A model generated the notes under the pieces. It was not told the origin of the DNA. It saw only the letters and a program-made list of their open reading frames with translations, and did not search any database. A stretch of DNA of 61,039 nt. It comes from Halorubrum vacuolatum (GTDB lineage: Archaea > Halobacteriota > Halobacteria > Halobacteriales > Haloferacaceae). Below, in pieces: positions 34,423-42,239 of this stretch. The DNA lies in NCBI RefSeq assembly GCF_900188065.1, contig NZ_FZNQ01000017.1, positions 1 to 61,039 on the forward strand. The letters run 5' to 3'. The stretch's first letter is position 1. Each line of letters opens with the position of its first letter. A program made the translations under genes and the position numbers.

Positions 34423-34890
34423 TACGAGTACGCGCACGCTCTGGTCCACTTCGACGTCGACGACGACACCGAGCGGGCAAAACGCGAAGTCGAGGCCGAA
34501 GCCGTCGCGTACGTCGTTAGGCGGTACTGCGGGCTCGACACGAGCGGATCGGCGTTCCACCTCGCTGCGTGGAAATCGGACGATTCCGAGGTCGTTCGCG
34601 AGCGGCTGGTCGTCGACGAGAACGCAGAGTCACAGGACGTTCTCGAGCCCCGAACGAAGCGTGCCGTCGCCGAAGCGATGGACGTCTCGCTCCTCTCGAA
34701 AGGTGGCCGCTACGAGGTGCAGTCCGCGTCCGGGAACCGGTACGAAGTCGACTTCATCGACGAATCGTGTACCTGTCCCGACTGACAGCAACGTTCATCC
34801 GAAGGCGGCTGCAAGCACCTGCGCCGCGTCGATCACGAGATCAAACGGGGCCGCGTTCCCCGACCAGACGGCCGCCTTCCCTCCCCGTAG
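34423..34890 (+). pseudogene. ArdC-like/SWIM-finger relic with in-frame TGA
   Basis: An open frame without a start codon reads YEYAHALVHFDVDDDTERAK and VVRRYCGLDTSGSAFHLAAW, the metallopeptidase end of an ArdC-type antirestriction protein. It then runs directly into a SWIM zinc-finger protein: GGRYEVQSASGNRYEVDFID, then ESCTCPD. A TGA at 34783-34785 stands where SWIM proteins have Trp (CTCPDW), and the frame continues QQRSSEGGCKHLRRVDHEIK to 34890. Two gene pieces have been fused, and the product is broken by one G-to-A change. Confidence 0.65.
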
Positions 34891-34902
34891 GTAGTGAGTG
34901 AG

Positions 34903-35706
34903 CTACTCCACGGGACGGATTGTCTCGCCATCCCGACGAATCCGGTCGAACGTTGAGAGATACGCGATCCGGTCGTGAACCTCCTCGTCATCCAGCTCCA
35001 GTTCCGCGGCCAGTTCGTCGACGGTCATCGGTTCACCGATTGCCTGGAGGACTTCGAGTCCCCGGTAGTACCTATTCGTGAGCTCTTGGACGCGGCCCTC
35101 GATCGGCGTGGTCACTCCGTACCGCTCCTCGAGTTCGACCAGGGCCTCGTTCGCGAACGTGGCAAACTGATCGTCCCCCAGGCGTTCGATCTGGGCTTCG
35201 AGTTCAGCCCGGAAGACGTCGTAATCGAGGCCGGCCTGCACGAGCATATTCATGTCCTCGATATCATCATCGCGGCCTGCGATTGCCTTGAACAGGAAGA
35301 TATCCTCGTTGCTGACCAGCCGAACCGTCAGTCGATCCGTGTCGAGGAACGGCTCGCTGCGCTCTTGCATCCCGTCGGTGAGCACGAGCTTGTTCGCGAC
35401 CTGCTGGTTGAAGATGTCGAGGCGACACCCGTCGTCGTTCTCGACGCAACTCGTCGCCCCCAGCGCCCGGTAATCTGAATCCAGCGATTGAACCTCCGCA
35501 TACCCGAGGTCCATCAGGACGGCCCACAGCTGGCCGTACGCGTCGCCATCCGGGACGACCAGGTCGATATCTTTCGTCGCCCCTTTGAGGTCGCGCAGCG
35601 ACATCGCGCCACCACCGATCAGGTAGACTGTGAGCGGTTCAGATAGCCCGTCCCCGATTCGCTGGAATTCGTTCTCGATGTACTCACGTCCGAATGTTGG
35701 TCTCAT
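34903..35706 (-). CDS. MNT-type nucleotidyltransferase (DUF6036-like)
   Basis: A 267-residue protein. YLIGGGAMSLRDLKGATKDI, then DLVVPDG, gives the GG...DxD nucleotidyltransferase motif, followed by CRLDIFNQQVANKLVL with a third acidic residue. The C-terminal part (about 180-267) is helical and ends in a small wHTH-like section (MTVDELAAELELDDEEVHDR). Enzymes of this group transfer nucleotides to a partner and often act as toxin or antitoxin. Its start overlaps the stop of the HTH regulator by 4 bases (35703-35706), the standard two-gene arrangement in haloarchaea. Confidence 0.85.
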   Translation of the reverse strand: MRPTFGREYIENEFQRIGDGLSEPLTVYLIGGGAMSLRDLKGATKDIDLVVPDGDAYGQLWAVLMDLGYAEVQSLDSDYRALGATSCVENDDGCRLDIFNQQVANKLVLTDGMQERSEPFLDTDRLTVRLVSNEDIFLFKAIAGRDDDIEDMNMLVQAGLDYDVFRAELEAQIERLGDDQFATFANEALVELEERYGVTTPIEGRVQELTNRYYRGLEVLQAIGEPMTVDELAAELELDDEEVHDRIAYLSTFDRIRRDGETIRPVE

Positions 35707-36626
35707 GGTAGTGGCACCTCGTAGTCAGCCGCCAGCTCCTGGAACTCGTCCCACTCCGGGAGCTGCTCGTCATCAACCTCGCCGTGCGTCTCGAGGTAGC
35801 GGACCAAGGCGTCGATTTCGTCTTCGAGGCCATACTTCGCCGCCTGCTCTCGGAGGTCCGCCGCGTCGACGTCGACGTGGCTGAGCAGGAGGAGACAGTA
35901 CGAGCGGTGGCGGCTGCCGTCGTCAATCAGCAGCGTGTGACAACACAGCTCCGCCGGCGTGACTGCGTCGAGCTCCTCGGAGTAGAAGTAGTAGCGATGG
36001 CCGGTAAGCAGGAACTGGAGGTCGAAGGCTGCGAACCGAGCAAGGCCGGTTTCGTGGAACGCCTCCGCGTCGATCTCCGTCTCGGCCTGGGCGAGGAATT
36101 CGTCATAGTCCTCCCAGAGAATCGTGCCCTTCGGGGCGACGGCTTCGAGGCGTTGACGATGCAGATGGTGTGCGAGTTCACGGGCGAACTCGTGGAGGCG
36201 GTCGAAGTCGGCGTTGAACTCGTAGCGGCCGTCAGCCGTCCCCACGAGCCCACGGTCGCGAAACCGCTTGAGGACCCGGTTGACCGTGTTGCGGTAGTTG
36301 TCGCTCCGGTCGGCGATCTCCGAGACGGTTCGCGGCTGGTCGAGGTAGTACAGCACCTCGAGTGCCTTGCCGGTCAGCAGTTCGGGAAAGTCGATATGGG
36401 AATGCTGGCGAACGAGATCCTGGTAGAGTTCGACGGCACGAGCATCCGATGGGACGACTCGTTTTCGGCGGCCGTCGCGTTCCGTGTAGACGAGCCCCTT
36501 CTCGACGAGGTCGCCGACGGCACGAGAGAGGTAACTCTCGCTGTGATCGAGCTTCGTCGCGAGTTCGGAGATCGTGTCGCCGCGGTCGACCGTGGCGAGG
36601 ACCTCGAGTTCGATGCGCCGGTGCAC
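35703..36626 (-). CDS. HTH regulator paired with the nucleotidyltransferase
   Basis: A 307-residue protein with two winged-helix domains: DTISELATKLDHSESYLSRA, and RTVSEIADRSDNYRNTVNRV. These are followed by a helical module, and the C-terminus has REQAAKYGLEDEIDALVRYL, also seen as a fragment at 24927-25166. The GTG at 36626 was chosen as start because a TATA box (36649-36658) lies 27 bases upstream, giving a leaderless transcript; earlier ATGs lie upstream of that promoter. It probably represses its own operon, with the nucleotidyltransferase as effector. The pairing resembles MNT/HEPN-type toxin-antitoxins, but no HEPN motif was seen. Confidence 0.8.
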   Translation of the reverse strand: MHRRIELEVLATVDRGDTISELATKLDHSESYLSRAVGDLVEKGLVYTERDGRRKRVVPSDARAVELYQDLVRQHSHIDFPELLTGKALEVLYYLDQPRTVSEIADRSDNYRNTVNRVLKRFRDRGLVGTADGRYEFNADFDRLHEFARELAHHLHRQRLEAVAPKGTILWEDYDEFLAQAETEIDAEAFHETGLARFAAFDLQFLLTGHRYYFYSEELDAVTPAELCCHTLLIDDGSRHRSYCLLLLSHVDVDAADLREQAAKYGLEDEIDALVRYLETHGEVDDEQLPEWDEFQELAADYEVPLP

Positions 36627-36648
36627 GGTGTAACATAGTACGAAACTT

Positions 36649-36658
36649 GTATATAAAG
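36649..36658 (-). promoter_or_regulatory. TATA box of the HTH/nucleotidyltransferase operon
   Basis: CTTTATATAC on the minus strand is centred 27 nt before the GTG at 36626, as expected for a leaderless haloarchaeal promoter. Confidence 0.65.
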
Positions 36659-36709
36659 AAGTTTCGAGTAGTGTTACAGCCAGCAATCGCGAGAACCGTC
36701 TCCATCGTC

Positions 36710-36750
36710 TTAACCAACAAAACTATGGGTTCGTGGGCCGTGTTGGTTAA
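36710..36750. promoter_or_regulatory. Inverted-repeat operator of DUF6788 gene 2
   Basis: TTAACCAACA (36710-36719), 21 bases, then TGTTGGTTAA (36741-36750), is a perfect 10-bp inverted repeat. The same 41-bp span is seen at 26319-26359, and a 42-bp version at 33919-33960. It ends 14 bp before the ATG at 36765, so a bound protein would block transcription. Confidence 0.7.
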
Positions 36751-36764
36751 CGCGAGAATAGCCG

Positions 36765-37088
36765 ATGTCCTACAAACCCCCGACCCCACCAACGAACCTC
36801 CCGGCGGAGATCGTCAACACGCTCAACGAGTCGGACCCGGAACAGCTCCGAGACGTTGCGACGTACGCTGAAGCGCTCGCCGAGCACAGGGAACGAGAGG
36901 CCCGTCTCGAGGAATCGGCAGATCAAGAAGAGGTCGAGGAGCGGCCAGACGATCTCCCGGACGACGTCCCTGCCAAAGCGACAATCACGATCAAGGAGAT
37001 CAACGATAATCGCTACTACTACTGGCAGTGGCGGGAGGGTGATTCAGTGAAGTCGAAGTACAAGGGTCCGGTCAACCCGAACGAGTAA
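36765..37088 (+). CDS. DUF6788-type protein, copy 2
   Basis: A 107-residue paralogue of 33976-34299, identical in its central block (KATITIKEINDNRYYYWQWR). The N-terminal helices differ (LPAEIVNTLNESDPEQLRDV). The ATG is 14 bp after the operator half-site. It is transcribed toward the replication origin and is divergent from the MNT operon. Confidence 0.82.
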   Translation: MSYKPPTPPTNLPAEIVNTLNESDPEQLRDVATYAEALAEHREREARLEESADQEEVEERPDDLPDDVPAKATITIKEINDNRYYYWQWREGDSVKSKYKGPVNPNE

Positions 37089-37110
37089 AACTCGATGATG
37101 GAGGACACCC

Positions 37111-37669
37111 ACCCCACGTTTCCGTCGTAACTGGATGTCGGTGGAGGGGGTGACGCTGATTTCGAAGAGACCACACCCCCCGCGTTTCCGTCGTTTCTCC
37201 ACGACGGCGTAGGGAGAGGCTACGATAGTGCTATGCAGCCACTAATTCTGTTGACTTGGAACAATCTAGAGATGAACTAACTTCTGCAACACATAGATTA
37301 AAGTAGTATAGCTGAGAAGCGCTCATTAAGTGTACTTCGACCAAGGAGGGGGCGAAGTACTTCGCCCCCTCAGATGAAACGATCCTTTCCAGCTGCTTCT
37401 GTAGGCGGCCAGTATTGGACGGCTAGGCCGCTCTCGTCTTTGGTATCTCGTCGTCGATGTCTTCTTCGAGTCCCCTCCCCACCTGTTCAGTGATTACGAC
37501 GGAAACGTAGGGTGTGTGGGTTCAGGATTCGACATCGAGGCGACGCTTCCGTCTGCGGGTTTCCTCTCTAACGTCGGAAACGCGGCTATATTGTCAGCAA
37601 TCCAATTCCGCCGAATTACGGCATTTTTCGGCTGATACCGGACAAGGAACGTCGGAAACGTGGGGTGGC
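37111..37669. other. Replication origin with inverted ORB-like repeats
   Basis: Five copies of ACGACGGAAACGTGGGG-like boxes are present. Two point left (37111-37128 and 37173-37194, seen as ACCCCACGTTTCCGTCGT), and three point right (37497-37520, 37571-37585, 37648-37669). Between the inverted sets lies an AT-rich, gene-free stretch (37230-37330) suited to unwinding. This is the layout of haloarchaeal origins beside orc1/cdc6 genes, where each box is an origin recognition box with a G-run. Four more boxes lie just after the gene. Confidence 0.82.
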
Positions 37670-37717
37670 GTTCTCCACTAGATTTATACTCCCCCCGCTC
37701 ACACCGTGTGATATTCA

Positions 37718-38950
37718 ATGACGCCCGACTCTTCACCCAGTTCTGTCGACGATCCACTCTTTGAATCCGGGCATCGCATCTTCGCGAACAAGGATCTCCT
37801 GAAAATTGGCCACGTGCCGGAGGCTGACCGGATCGTCGGTCGCGACGAGGAAATCTCGAAGCTCGCGAAACGTCTCAACGGTGCTGTCCACGGGTACTCC
37901 CCGGAGAACGTGATGATCTACGGGAAAACGGGGACCGGCAAATCTCTCGTTTCAAAACACGTCTGTCAACGAGCTCAAAATGCCGCTCAGGATGGCGTCG
38001 AGATTGGGACAGCGTATATCGACTGTGCTGAAGACAACACGGAGACTCAGGCGATCTCCTCACTGGCCGCGAAGCTGAACGATGAATCTTCGACTGGAAT
38101 CTCCGTCCCACATACCGGCCTCAGTACGTCGAAATACTACAAACTCCTCTGGAAGACGCTCGACGCTCAATTTGATTCTGTGATCATCATCCTCGACGAG
38201 ATCGATCTGATGAACGACGACAGCGTGTTGATGAAGCTCTCGCGCGCTGAGGAGGCGGGGAAAATCGACTGTAGCGTCGGCGTCATCGCGATCAGCAACA
38301 AGATCCAGTACGTCGACAACGTGAACGAGCGCGTGAAAAGCAGCTTCCAGCACAAGGAGTTGTTCTTCAAGCCATACGACGCCAACCAGCTCCGGGAGAT
38401 CATGTTCAACCGCGAGGACGCCTTCCAGGACGACGTCCTTTCCGAGGACGTGATTCCGCTCTCGGCGGCTTTCGCCGCGCAGGAACACGGCGATGCTCGG
38501 AAGGCGATCGACATTCTTCGCCACGCCGGGGAGGTCGCCTACGAGGCCGGGGCAGAGCAAGTGACGGAGGAACACGTCCGCCAGGCACAGCAGCACGCCG
38601 AAAAGGACCGGTTCAGAGAACTCGTGAACGGCGCACCCACGCAGGCGAAGGCGGCGTTGCTGGCGCTCACGGAGCTGAGTGTCAACAGCAACGATGATGC
38701 GTTCCTCACGAGCCGGGTGTACGACCAGTACGAACGCATCTGCAATCATCTCGATATAGATATCCTCTCCGTCCGCCGGTTCCGCGACATCCTGAAAGAG
38801 CAAGCCTTCCTCGGGGTTGTCGAAATCGAGAAGATCAACAAGGGAAGTGCGGGCGGCATCCACCTCCAAAACCGACTCATCGAAGATCCCCAGGTCGTCC
38901 GCGAAACGATCCTCGAGGACAGCCGGATTCAGGACTGGACTCGCAAGTAG
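37718..38950 (+). CDS. orc: Orc1/Cdc6 replication initiator 1
   Basis: A 410-residue AAA+ initiator. Walker A is IYGKTGTGKSLV, Walker B is IIILDEIDLM, and sensor 1 falls in IAISNKIQYVDNV. The lid is KAIDILRHAGEVAYEAGAEQ, and a C-terminal winged helix (AKAALLALTELSVNSNDDAF, VRRFRDILKEQAFLGVVEIE) contacts the origin boxes. ORB-like repeats flank the gene on both sides. A TATA box (TTTATACT, 37683-37690) directly follows the nearest box (37648-37669), so the protein may repress itself. This is probably the main initiator of the replicon. Confidence 0.92.
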   Translation: MTPDSSPSSVDDPLFESGHRIFANKDLLKIGHVPEADRIVGRDEEISKLAKRLNGAVHGYSPENVMIYGKTGTGKSLVSKHVCQRAQNAAQDGVEIGTAYIDCAEDNTETQAISSLAAKLNDESSTGISVPHTGLSTSKYYKLLWKTLDAQFDSVIIILDEIDLMNDDSVLMKLSRAEEAGKIDCSVGVIAISNKIQYVDNVNERVKSSFQHKELFFKPYDANQLREIMFNREDAFQDDVLSEDVIPLSAAFAAQEHGDARKAIDILRHAGEVAYEAGAEQVTEEHVRQAQQHAEKDRFRELVNGAPTQAKAALLALTELSVNSNDDAFLTSRVYDQYERICNHLDIDILSVRRFRDILKEQAFLGVVEIEKINKGSAGGIHLQNRLIEDPQVVRETILEDSRIQDWTRK

Positions 38951-38977
38951 TGACCCCCTACTACTGAGTGGGTGCGG

Positions 38978-39085
38978 ACGACGGAAATCCGGGGTGGGGC
39001 GTGAGGAAACGACGGAAACGAGGGGGGTCGAAAATCACGTCGGAAACGTAGGGTTCGATCGAAACGACGGAAACCAGGGGTGGGG
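38978..39085 (+). repeat. Four more ORB-like repeats after orc1/cdc6
   Basis: Direct copies are found at 38978-38999, 39009-39027, 39037-39057 and 39064-39085 (ACGACGGAAACcaGGGGtGG type). All share the orientation of the right-hand origin set. They lie in the short space between the convergent orc1/cdc6 and polB genes. Confidence 0.78.
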
Positions 39086-39089
39086 TCCA

Positions 39090-41258
39090 CTACGACAGTT
39101 CGTTGGTGGCTCCGAACGAGTTCAAAACGGCGTCCCTCTCACCGGAGAGCTCTCGACGAATGTCGGATCGGTCCCATCCGAGCGGTGAAAGCACGCTCTC
39201 GATTGCTCTGACCAGCTGTGTCTCGTAGTACGAGGCGTCGTAGGACTCGATCGCTTCGTGGGCGAGGGCGACCCGATCTCGCGAGGATTTCTCGTCGTCG
39301 ACGACCACGTACTCAATATCCTGGCCCGGGTGGACTGCCAGGTCCTGCTCGCGGGCTCGCTTTAAGGCGGCCACGTTCTGGGTATTCTGTGAGTAGCCTT
39401 CCAGCGGTTTGGAGACACGGTTCCGCTCGACGAGCCGCTCTACTGTTATGTTTCCCGTCTGCAGTTCGTCGATTGCTCGTTCGAGCCGTCCGAGCACCGC
39501 GTCCGGTGATCGCGTGGCATCGAGCCGGTCGAGACAGTCCCGCTGGACGTCCTCGATGAACGGCGGGGTCGAGCGTTGCCGGGCTTCGATGCCTCTGATC
39601 TTGAAGTCGTTGTCGCCAGCGACCTTCCCGAAGTACTTCGTCAACGCCCCGGCGTCGCTCTCGCACTGAGGCACGAACGCCACCCAGTCGTAGTGGGCTT
39701 CGTGTTCGAGCCGAATCTCGACGCAGTCGGTGATCTCCGTTGCGAGCGTCTCGAGATCCTCACGGTTTTCGTCGTCGACGTCTGGATCTGGAGTCACCCA
39801 GATCGAGTCGACGATCCCATGGACGACGTGCCAGCCGCCAGCTTCCAGCCGATGCTTTGCTTCCAACAAAATTTCGCGAGCGAACGCGTTAATCGCCTCG
39901 TGGCATTCGATCCGCCCGAATTTGGCGTTGCTGAACCCCTGATACCCGAAACAGGCGACTAGAATCCACTTCAGGGCCCCTGACCGACCTTCGAGTTCGT
40001 CGAGCCGGTCTTGGTCGGGCTTATCGCCCTGCTGTTCTCGACGAATGTCGGCTTTGATTTCGTCGCGCGCCTCGATGATCGGTTCGAGAACGTCGACGAG
40101 GTAGCCGCGCTTGTCACAGATCGAGTAGTCGAGTTCGGGAACATCGCTACGGTCGCGATGGCACTCACACCGGATGACGTCCGGTGAGACGTTCCGCGTA
40201 CAGATGATGTTCGGGTATAACGAGGAGAAGTCGAGTTCGTGGACGTTCTCGTGGATGCCGACCTCGGGGGCGAAGATGAACCCACCGCGGTCGGCGTCGT
40301 GGAGCGTTCCCATCGGTTTGTAGAACTCGTGGCGCCAGGAGTTCCACGGGACGAGTACGCCGCGGTCGTGGGCCTCGCAGATCTGAATCGCAGTAAGGAC
40401 GTTCCCGATCGATGCCCAGGCCAGTTCTTGGACGGGTTTCTTCGAGCGTGAGACGAGATTGAGGACGCCGTCGAGGTTCGTCTCTCCGTAAAAGAACGTA
40501 TTCGACTCGTCGATGATCGCCCGGCCAGGGACGTTGTACCGTGCCGGCGAATGGCCGACACGTCCGTAACTCGAGTACGTCGACCGACCGGCGAGCTGCT
40601 GGTAGTCGACATCGGGCCAGCGACTCAGCGTGAAATCCTCAACGCTGGTGGCCGCGGCCATCTCATAGAGTGTCGGGATAATCTCGCTCGTCGAGCACGC
40701 GAGGATATCAGGGTTGGTGTCCTCGAGTGCTGCCTGGACGGTCGTCAGGATCTTTTCCGCCGATCCGGTGACGGTGTCGCCATCGACAGAGAACTCTGTG
40801 TACGCGTCGCGACTCGTTTCGGCCACTGGAACACTCAGGCGAAGCGTCGACAACTCAGTAGCCGGTATGGGATCGATCCCGTTCTCGAGGCAGTAGCGGA
40901 ATTCACGAGAGAGGTCGATGTTAAAACAGGCGAGGTCACCGACCGGATACTCCGATAGCTGGCGGATCTGCCGAGCGAGCGGGACAATTCGGCCGACGTG
41001 GTTGACGTCGACTGCCAGAACTGGCTCCTCGGTACGTCGGAACCCGGGCTTCCGGTTGAGACGGTCGACTCCGACCACGTCTGGATGCTGTTCGTAGACC
41101 TCACGAAGTGTTGAAAGGTCTGCTGGAGCATCTGGTGACTGATATCCAACGTAGAAGCGCGGGGTGTAGTTCTCGACGACCGTGGCCTCGCTGCCACTGG
41201 CTGCTGGTTCCCACTCGAGCACACGTCCATCCTCGAGGAAATCAATTTTGTATGGCAT
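39090..41258 (-). CDS. Family B DNA polymerase (accessory type)
   Basis: A 722-residue enzyme. Motif A is ELDFSSLYPN (341-350), motif B is KWILVACFGYQGFSNAKFG (430-448) and motif C is HGIVDSIWV (480-488). Motif C keeps the second Asp, but the first Asp of the usual DTD is Ile. The N-terminal exonuclease region (VLAVDVNHV, LACFNIDLS) lacks the normal acidic set, so proofreading is unlikely. It is shorter than the replicative PolB1. A separate exonuclease gene sits 14 bp upstream on the same strand. The polymerase may copy the replicon or damaged DNA. Confidence 0.9.
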   Translation of the reverse strand: MPYKIDFLEDGRVLEWEPAASGSEATVVENYTPRFYVGYQSPDAPADLSTLREVYEQHPDVVGVDRLNRKPGFRRTEEPVLAVDVNHVGRIVPLARQIRQLSEYPVGDLACFNIDLSREFRYCLENGIDPIPATELSTLRLSVPVAETSRDAYTEFSVDGDTVTGSAEKILTTVQAALEDTNPDILACSTSEIIPTLYEMAAATSVEDFTLSRWPDVDYQQLAGRSTYSSYGRVGHSPARYNVPGRAIIDESNTFFYGETNLDGVLNLVSRSKKPVQELAWASIGNVLTAIQICEAHDRGVLVPWNSWRHEFYKPMGTLHDADRGGFIFAPEVGIHENVHELDFSSLYPNIICTRNVSPDVIRCECHRDRSDVPELDYSICDKRGYLVDVLEPIIEARDEIKADIRREQQGDKPDQDRLDELEGRSGALKWILVACFGYQGFSNAKFGRIECHEAINAFAREILLEAKHRLEAGGWHVVHGIVDSIWVTPDPDVDDENREDLETLATEITDCVEIRLEHEAHYDWVAFVPQCESDAGALTKYFGKVAGDNDFKIRGIEARQRSTPPFIEDVQRDCLDRLDATRSPDAVLGRLERAIDELQTGNITVERLVERNRVSKPLEGYSQNTQNVAALKRAREQDLAVHPGQDIEYVVVDDEKSSRDRVALAHEAIESYDASYYETQLVRAIESVLSPLGWDRSDIRRELSGERDAVLNSFGATNELS

Positions 41259-41272
41259 TGGTCTCGGAGAGT

Positions 41273-41920
41273 TCAGACGACTGGATCGAGCGACTTCATC
41301 GAGAAGTCCGATTTCGAGCAGTACCGTTCGGCCAGGTTCATCAGTGCCCGAGTACGCCTGATGTCGGCGAGGTTGTGCAGCACGAGCGGTTCGAACGTGC
41401 CGTCGTTTCAGGCCTCGACCGCTTCGGCACTGTCAGTGAACGGATCGAGTTCGTTCAGCCCACTGCCGATGAGTTCCTCGTAGACGCCGGTCAGTGTATC
41501 TTCAGTCGTATTGAACCGCTTCTGGAAGACGTCCATTGCATCGACGTATGGGAGAGTTGCGAACGGCCAGTCAACTCCGTGATGACACAGCCGGGTCCGA
41601 AGGAACGGCAGGTCAAACCCGCCACGCCAGCGCTCTCCATTGTACGCAGCGATCTTGATATCCCGGGGAGTTAGCTTCGATGTCGAGAACGTCTTGACGG
41701 CCTCGAGAAGCTCGAGTTCGCTTTCGTGCGTCGTAAGGGTCACGAGCGTCTCTGTCCTCTCTTCGAGACGGTCTTGGAGGTCGGCTGGACACGGTTTCCC
41801 GTCCGTATTGAGTAAGATTCGAGATCCGATGTCCGAATTGAACCCAGCCACTGTCAGCTGGTCATCTGTTTCGAAGCCGGTCGTTTCGATGTCGAAGGCA
41901 ACGGTCGCGAGTTCTGTCAT
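41273..41920 (-). pseudogene. DEDD 3'-5' exonuclease interrupted by TGA
   Basis: The frame begins MTELATVAFDIETTGFETDD (Exo I, DIE) and has IAAYNGERWRGGFDLPFLR (Exo II). A TGA at 41408-41410 follows EAVEA. The same frame then continues NDGTFEPLVLHNLADIRRTR (Exo III, HNLxD) to a stop at 41273-41275. A single G-to-A change of a Trp codon explains the break. The intact protein of about 215 residues would be a DnaQ-like proofreader. It lies directly before polB, whose own exonuclease domain looks inactive, so the two probably formed a functional pair. Truncation removes the third catalytic motif. Confidence 0.82.
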
Positions 41921-42237
41921 TGTGATCCCCTCGTCTGGTCGTTCTCGTGTGGTTGGTCAGGCTGATCGCCGAGTGCCCGAACTGCTTCTTCGAGCTCCTC
42001 GAGACGATCTTCGTGATCGTCCAGCCGAGCTTCCTGCTCGAGGTCGATACTAAACAGCGCTGGCAGCAGTGAATTCTGGTGATTCAACAGCCCGCTTGCG
42101 TCGGCGTGCTCGCGTGCGTAGGCAAACAGCCGGTCGAAGTGTGGCTGGTCACGACGGCGAAGTGCCCGGCGAAAGTCCGTCCATCGTTCTTCGATAGCCC
42201 GGAGCGCATCCCGATACGTCGGGTTTGTTCGCCCCAT
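41917..42237 (-). CDS. DUF8156-type small protein
   Basis: A 106-residue protein. MGRTNPTYRDALRAIEERW, DFRRALRRRDQPHFDRLFAY and LLNHQNSLLPALFSIDLEQE form the conserved core, then an acidic coiled coil (EARLDDHEDRLEELEEAVRA). It is known to me only as a haloarchaeal conserved protein that travels with polB genes. The ATG at 42237 was chosen, as upstream residues are not conserved. Its stop overlaps the exonuclease start by 4 bases. It may link the exonuclease to other factors; this is inference. Confidence 0.75.
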   Translation of the reverse strand: MGRTNPTYRDALRAIEERWTDFRRALRRRDQPHFDRLFAYAREHADASGLLNHQNSLLPALFSIDLEQEARLDDHEDRLEELEEAVRALGDQPDQPHENDQTRGSQ

Positions 42238-42239
42238 CG

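Noticed and set aside
36626-36686. Upstream ATG (36686) as start of the MNT-linked regulator
   Set aside because: It lies before the TATA box, so it would be outside the transcript. The first 20 residues also do not fit the wHTH start.
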